Below, piece after piece: positions 63,905 through 64,000 of a DNA stretch of 64,000 nt. Position numbers and translations under genes: made by a program. The notes under the pieces were generated by a model. That model saw nothing but the letters and a program-made list of their open reading frames with translations, had not been told where the DNA came from and did not search any database. Source of the stretch: Aricia agestis (taxonomy: Eukaryota; Arthropoda; Insecta; Lepidoptera; Lycaenidae). The first letter of the stretch is position 1, and every line of letters starts with the position of its first letter. Location: assembly GCF_905147365.1 (NCBI RefSeq), contig NC_056408.1:19716001-19780000 (forward strand), in the 5' to 3' direction.

Positions 63905-64000
63905 AAAAAAAATAAGTGATAATAATTTAGGGTGTAATATGTGTCCCTTATACTCTTAAATGCAACACTAATGTACCATGAGGAAAAAAAAATTAATTTG
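63905..64000 (+). repeat. Partial MITE copy at the window end
   Basis: AAATAAGTGATAATAATTTA followed by GGGTGTAATATGTGTCCCTT resembles the left arm of the MITE at 60653-60883 with changes. It runs off the window. It lies in an intron of the zinc-finger gene. Confidence 0.55.

Overview
The window is animal nuclear DNA, most likely from a moth or butterfly. The evidence is repeat signatures known from Lepidoptera: a Helitron with a TCCTACTAAT start and a hairpin-CTAGT end (57256-58487), the AACCGACTT repeats near 4478 and 57414, and the CTAGCTGTTGCCCGCGACTT repeat at 58680 and, inverted, near 59860. Genes have short exons with GT-AG introns. Only one gene looks like an ordinary host gene: a C2H2 zinc-finger gene on the minus strand at the right end (62022-63878). 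Almost everything else is transposons, often nested several layers deep.

Left part (1-31 kb): a BEL/Pao integrase scrap lies beside a decayed polymerase (L) gene copied from a negative-strand RNA virus (about 430-2180). From 5.8 to 20.2 kb an R1/Jockey-group non-LTR element seems to be split by a Ty3/gypsy LTR element (about 6.2-19.55 kb). That LTR element holds a CR1/Jockey-type LINE (7.6-15.47 kb), and the LINE's reverse-transcriptase ORF is interrupted by an apparently intact 3,028-bp PIF/Harbinger transposon with both its genes (11637-14664). Then come a 426-bp MITE, a dead hAT gene, another MITE, and a transposase-like gene of uncertain superfamily (24055-29606). The intron of that gene holds a 2,963-bp Tc1/mariner-type element with inverted repeats of about 500 bp. 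A gypsy tail with its LTR closes this part.

Central part (31461-54309): I read this as one DNA transposon (34-bp terminal inverted repeats, TA target duplication, originally about 4.4 kb) swollen to 22.8 kb by later insertions. These are a 1.4-kb Harbinger-like MITE (33839-35234), a BEL/Pao retrotransposon (36056 to about 45698), and a pogo element (46434-53793) that contains a second pogo (46830-53189), which contains a mariner (51364-52656). Inside the BEL pol gene sits a 2,805-bp transposon (42487-45291) encoding a predicted 681-residue RAG1/Transib-like transposase. It has every catalytic and zinc-binding residue I can align to RAG1, ends beginning CAC, and a 5-bp CGCTG duplication; removing it restores the BEL reading frame. 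This is the most interesting object in the window.

Right part (54.3-64 kb): a 250-bp duplication carrying four copies of a 15-bp palindrome, degenerate coding remnants, the Helitron with a nested MITE, a 1.56-kb foldback structure, further palindromes and MITEs, a tRNA-derived SINE, and the zinc-finger gene.

Coding potential as judged by eye: the Harbinger gene pair, the RAG1-like transposase and the zinc-finger gene are open. The other transposon genes carry stops or frameshifts. All family names rest on motif recognition without any database search.
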